A DNA stretch of 7,078 bases from the NCBI GenBank assembly GCA_002298155.1, contig DBME01000332.1, forward strand, positions 5,710 through 12,787, in the 5' to 3' direction. The DNA is from Holophagaceae bacterium UBA706. Its GTDB lineage: Bacteria > Acidobacteriota > Holophagae > Holophagales > Holophagaceae. Numbering within the stretch: position 1 is the first letter of the stretch; the number at the start of each line of letters is the position of its first letter. Under the pieces are notes generated by a model. The model saw only the letters and a program-made list of their open reading frames with translations, was not told the origin of the DNA and ran no database searches. Shown here one piece after another: positions 5,442 through 7,078 of this stretch. The translations under genes and the position numbers were made by a program.

Positions 5442-7078
5442 GCCAGGGTCCAGGCGAAAAGCGCCACGAGGGTGAGAACCACGTAGAGGAGGTAGATGGG
5501 CAGGTGCCCGGACTGCAGGATGCGCAGCCAGGACAGGGCCCAGGCGGTGAAGTCCGTGGCGGGCTTGACGCCCCGGTCCAGGAGCACGTCGGGGGTGCGC
5601 CGGCGGAACACCGTGCCCTTGGGGAAGAGGCCCTGGATGCGGGGCTTGCGTTCCTCCGGCAGGAGCACCCAGCGGAAGGAGTCCGTGAGCATCTGGGCGA
5701 AGGAGGCGCCCGTGTACTGGATGCGGGCGGTGGGGGCCAGGTAGCCGCAGTCCCAGGTGCCGGCGCGGCGGAAGGGGGTTTTGCGGATGGCGTCCCAGGC
5801 CACGCCGGCCGCCAGCAGGCCGATGACGGCCACCAGGGTCAGGGAGCCCAGGCTGGCCACGCTGGACAGGTGCACCGTGGTGCCCAGCACCGCCACGGCG
5901 CGGTCCAGGGCCGGCAGCAGGGCGAGGGGCGCCAGGCCGATGGCGACGCACAGCCCGGCCAGCACCGACATGGCGCCGATCATGGGTTCGGGCGACTCAT
6001 GGGCGTGGGCGCCCAGCTCCGTGCGGGGTTCGCCCAGGAAGATCACGCCGAAGGCCCGGGTGAAGCAGGCCACGGCCAGGGCGCCGATGGCCGCCAGGGC
6101 CACCAGCGGCACGATGCCCCAGAGCCAGCCGCCGGGGCCCAGGGCCCGGAAGGAGCCCAGGTAGATGAGCCATTCCCCGGCGAAGCCGTTGAGGGGGGGC
6201 AGGCCGCAGATGGCCGCCGAGCCCGCCAGGAAGAGCAGGGCCGTGCGGGGCATCGCCTTGGCCAGGCCGCCCAGGCGTTCCATGTCGCGGGTGCCCGTGG
6301 CGTGCATGACCGAGCCCGCGCCCATGAAGAGCAGCGGCTTGAAGATGGCGTGGTTCAGGAGGTGCAGCAGGGCCCCCGCGCCCCCCAGGGCCACCAGGGC
6401 GCCGTTGCCCCGGGCCTTGCCGGCCAGGGCCAGGCCCAGGCCCAGGAAGATGATGCCGATGTTCTCGATGGAGGAGTAGGCGAGCATCCGCTTGAGGTCC
6501 CGCTGGGCCAGGGCGAAGGCCAGGGCGAGGATGCCCGAGGCCGCGCCCAGGGCCGTGAGCAGGCCGCCCCACCACAGGGGCGGATCGGGGGTCCAGGCCG
6601 TGAGGCGCAGGAGGCCCAGCACGCCCATCTTGAGCATGAGGCCGGAGAGCAGGGCCGAGACGTGGCTGGGGGCCGAGGCGTGGGCCACGGGGAGCCACAC
6701 GTGGAGCGGGCCGATGCCGGCCTTGAGCCCGAAGCCCGCCAGGAGGAGCAGGAAGGCCGCCTGGCCCGAGGGGGTGCGGGCGAAGCCCAGGGGCAGGGGC
6801 CCCAGGTCGAAGGAGCCCGTGGCCTGGGCCAGCAGGGAGAAGCCCGCGAACAGGCACAGGGTGCCCACGTGCGTGGCCACGAAGTACGTCCAGCCACCCT
6901 CGCGCACCGCCGAATCCTGGTCGCTGGTGGTGATCATGAGGAAGCCCATGAAGGCCATCACCTCCCAGGCGAAGAGGAAGAGCAGCGCGTTGGCCGCCGC
7001 CGTGAGGAGGATCATGGCCGCCACGCAGATGCCGAAGAAGAAGCGCAGGCGCCGCGCCGCCGCGCCGTGCTCGGCGTC
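5438..7078 (-). CDS. ehrA: HyfB/NuoL-like antiporter-type membrane subunit, N-terminus missing
   Basis: 546 residues are visible. The frame is open to the window edge, beginning DAEHGAAARRLRFFFGIC, so the true start lies outside; a GTG at 7024 is inside the protein, not a start. Compared with E. coli HyfB (about 672, from memory), roughly the first 100-130 residues are missing. It is an antiporter-family membrane subunit expected to move ions. Visible key residues (numbered from the edge) are Glu39 in LFAWEVMAFMGF, Lys119 in GFGLKAGIGPLHVWLPVAHA, Lys150 in LMLKMG, the RDLKRMLAYSSIENIG loop (193-208), His243 and Lys247 in NHAIFKPLLFMGAG, and the CGLPPLNGFAGEWL helix (291-304). The C-terminal part from TWDCGY (441) through SFAQMLTDSFRWVLLPEE and the last helix is the HyfB-type tail and distinguishes it from ordinary NuoL. 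It is the first known gene of the run in this window, and its promoter would lie off the right edge. Confidence 0.94.
   Translation of the reverse strand, partial: DAEHGAAARRLRFFFGICVAAMILLTAAANALLFLFAWEVMAFMGFLMITTSDQDSAVREGGWTYFVATHVGTLCLFAGFSLLAQATGSFDLGPLPLGFARTPSGQAAFLLLLAGFGLKAGIGPLHVWLPVAHASAPSHVSALLSGLMLKMGVLGLLRLTAWTPDPPLWWGGLLTALGAASGILALAFALAQRDLKRMLAYSSIENIGIIFLGLGLALAGKARGNGALVALGGAGALLHLLNHAIFKPLLFMGAGSVMHATGTRDMERLGGLAKAMPRTALLFLAGSAAICGLPPLNGFAGEWLIYLGSFRALGPGGWLWGIVPLVALAAIGALAVACFTRAFGVIFLGEPRTELGAHAHESPEPMIGAMSVLAGLCVAIGLAPLALLPALDRAVAVLGTTVHLSSVASLGSLTLVAVIGLLAAGVAWDAIRKTPFRRAGTWDCGYLAPTARIQYTGASFAQMLTDSFRWVLLPEERKPRIQGLFPKGTVFRRRTPDVLLDRGVKPATDFTAWALSWLRILQSGHLPIYLLYVVLTLVALFAWTLA

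Noticed and set aside
4509..5951. Extended 480-residue version of the HyfC-like protein
   Set aside because: The first 170 residues are Pro/Arg/Gly-rich shadow sequence over the HyfB-like gene. The ATG at 5441 gives the normal NuoH-like N-terminus and an ATGA overlap.
1..7078. tRNA, rRNA, CRISPR array, insertion sequence or attachment site
   Set aside because: Read on both strands, the window is coding-dense with spacers of 0-6 bases except 110-154. No direct-repeat array, terminal inverted repeats, transposase motif or RNA-gene pattern was seen.

Overview
The window is a single-direction, very GC-rich run of genes, all on the minus strand. It reads as most of one operon for a membrane-bound, complex I-like or group 4 hydrogenase-like oxidoreductase. 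The strongly G/C third codon positions and the gene content suggest a high-GC bacterium with an anaerobic or facultative respiratory metabolism, for example a Holophagae-type Acidobacteriota or a deltaproteobacterial-type lineage. That placement is a guess from composition and gene style, because no taxonomic marker is present.

Layout in transcription order (right to left): a HyfB/NuoL-like antiporter subunit, cut at its N-terminus by the window edge (5438-7078); a HyfC/NuoH-like membrane anchor (4509-5441); a HyfE-like small membrane subunit (3870-4505); a HyfF/NuoM-like antiporter subunit (2430-3863); a HyfG/NuoCD-like large subunit (919-2433); a fused ferredoxin plus NuoB-like small subunit (155-919); and, after a 45-base spacer, the first 36 codons of an unrecognised gene leaving the left edge (1-109). 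Three junctions are stop/start overlaps (ATGA, ATGA, TGATG) and the other two spacers inside the complex are 3 and 6 bases, so the subunits are almost certainly co-transcribed and partly translationally coupled. No promoter or terminator is visible.

The main point is that this is probably not a working [NiFe] hydrogenase. The large subunit keeps the overall HycE/HyfG architecture, but both cysteine pairs that would hold the Ni-Fe site are replaced. The first CxxC positions read Ala and Thr (A204, T207), and the C-terminal ones read Ser and Gly (S498, G501). The small subunit keeps all four likely ligands for the proximal 4Fe-4S cluster and two ferredoxin clusters, so the electron wire is intact but leads to no Ni-Fe centre. 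This matches the energy-converting hydrogenase-related (Ehr) complexes, a poorly understood group between complex I and group 4 hydrogenases. Inferred working model: electrons enter at the ferredoxin domain, pass to the NuoB/NuoD interface, reduce (or are drawn from) an unidentified substrate or quinone, and drive proton or sodium movement through the HyfB-, HyfC-, HyfE- and HyfF-like membrane arm.

Gene symbols ehrA, B, C, D, L and S follow the naming used, as I recall it, for homologous Geobacter clusters. They are assigned by subunit type and order, not by a search.
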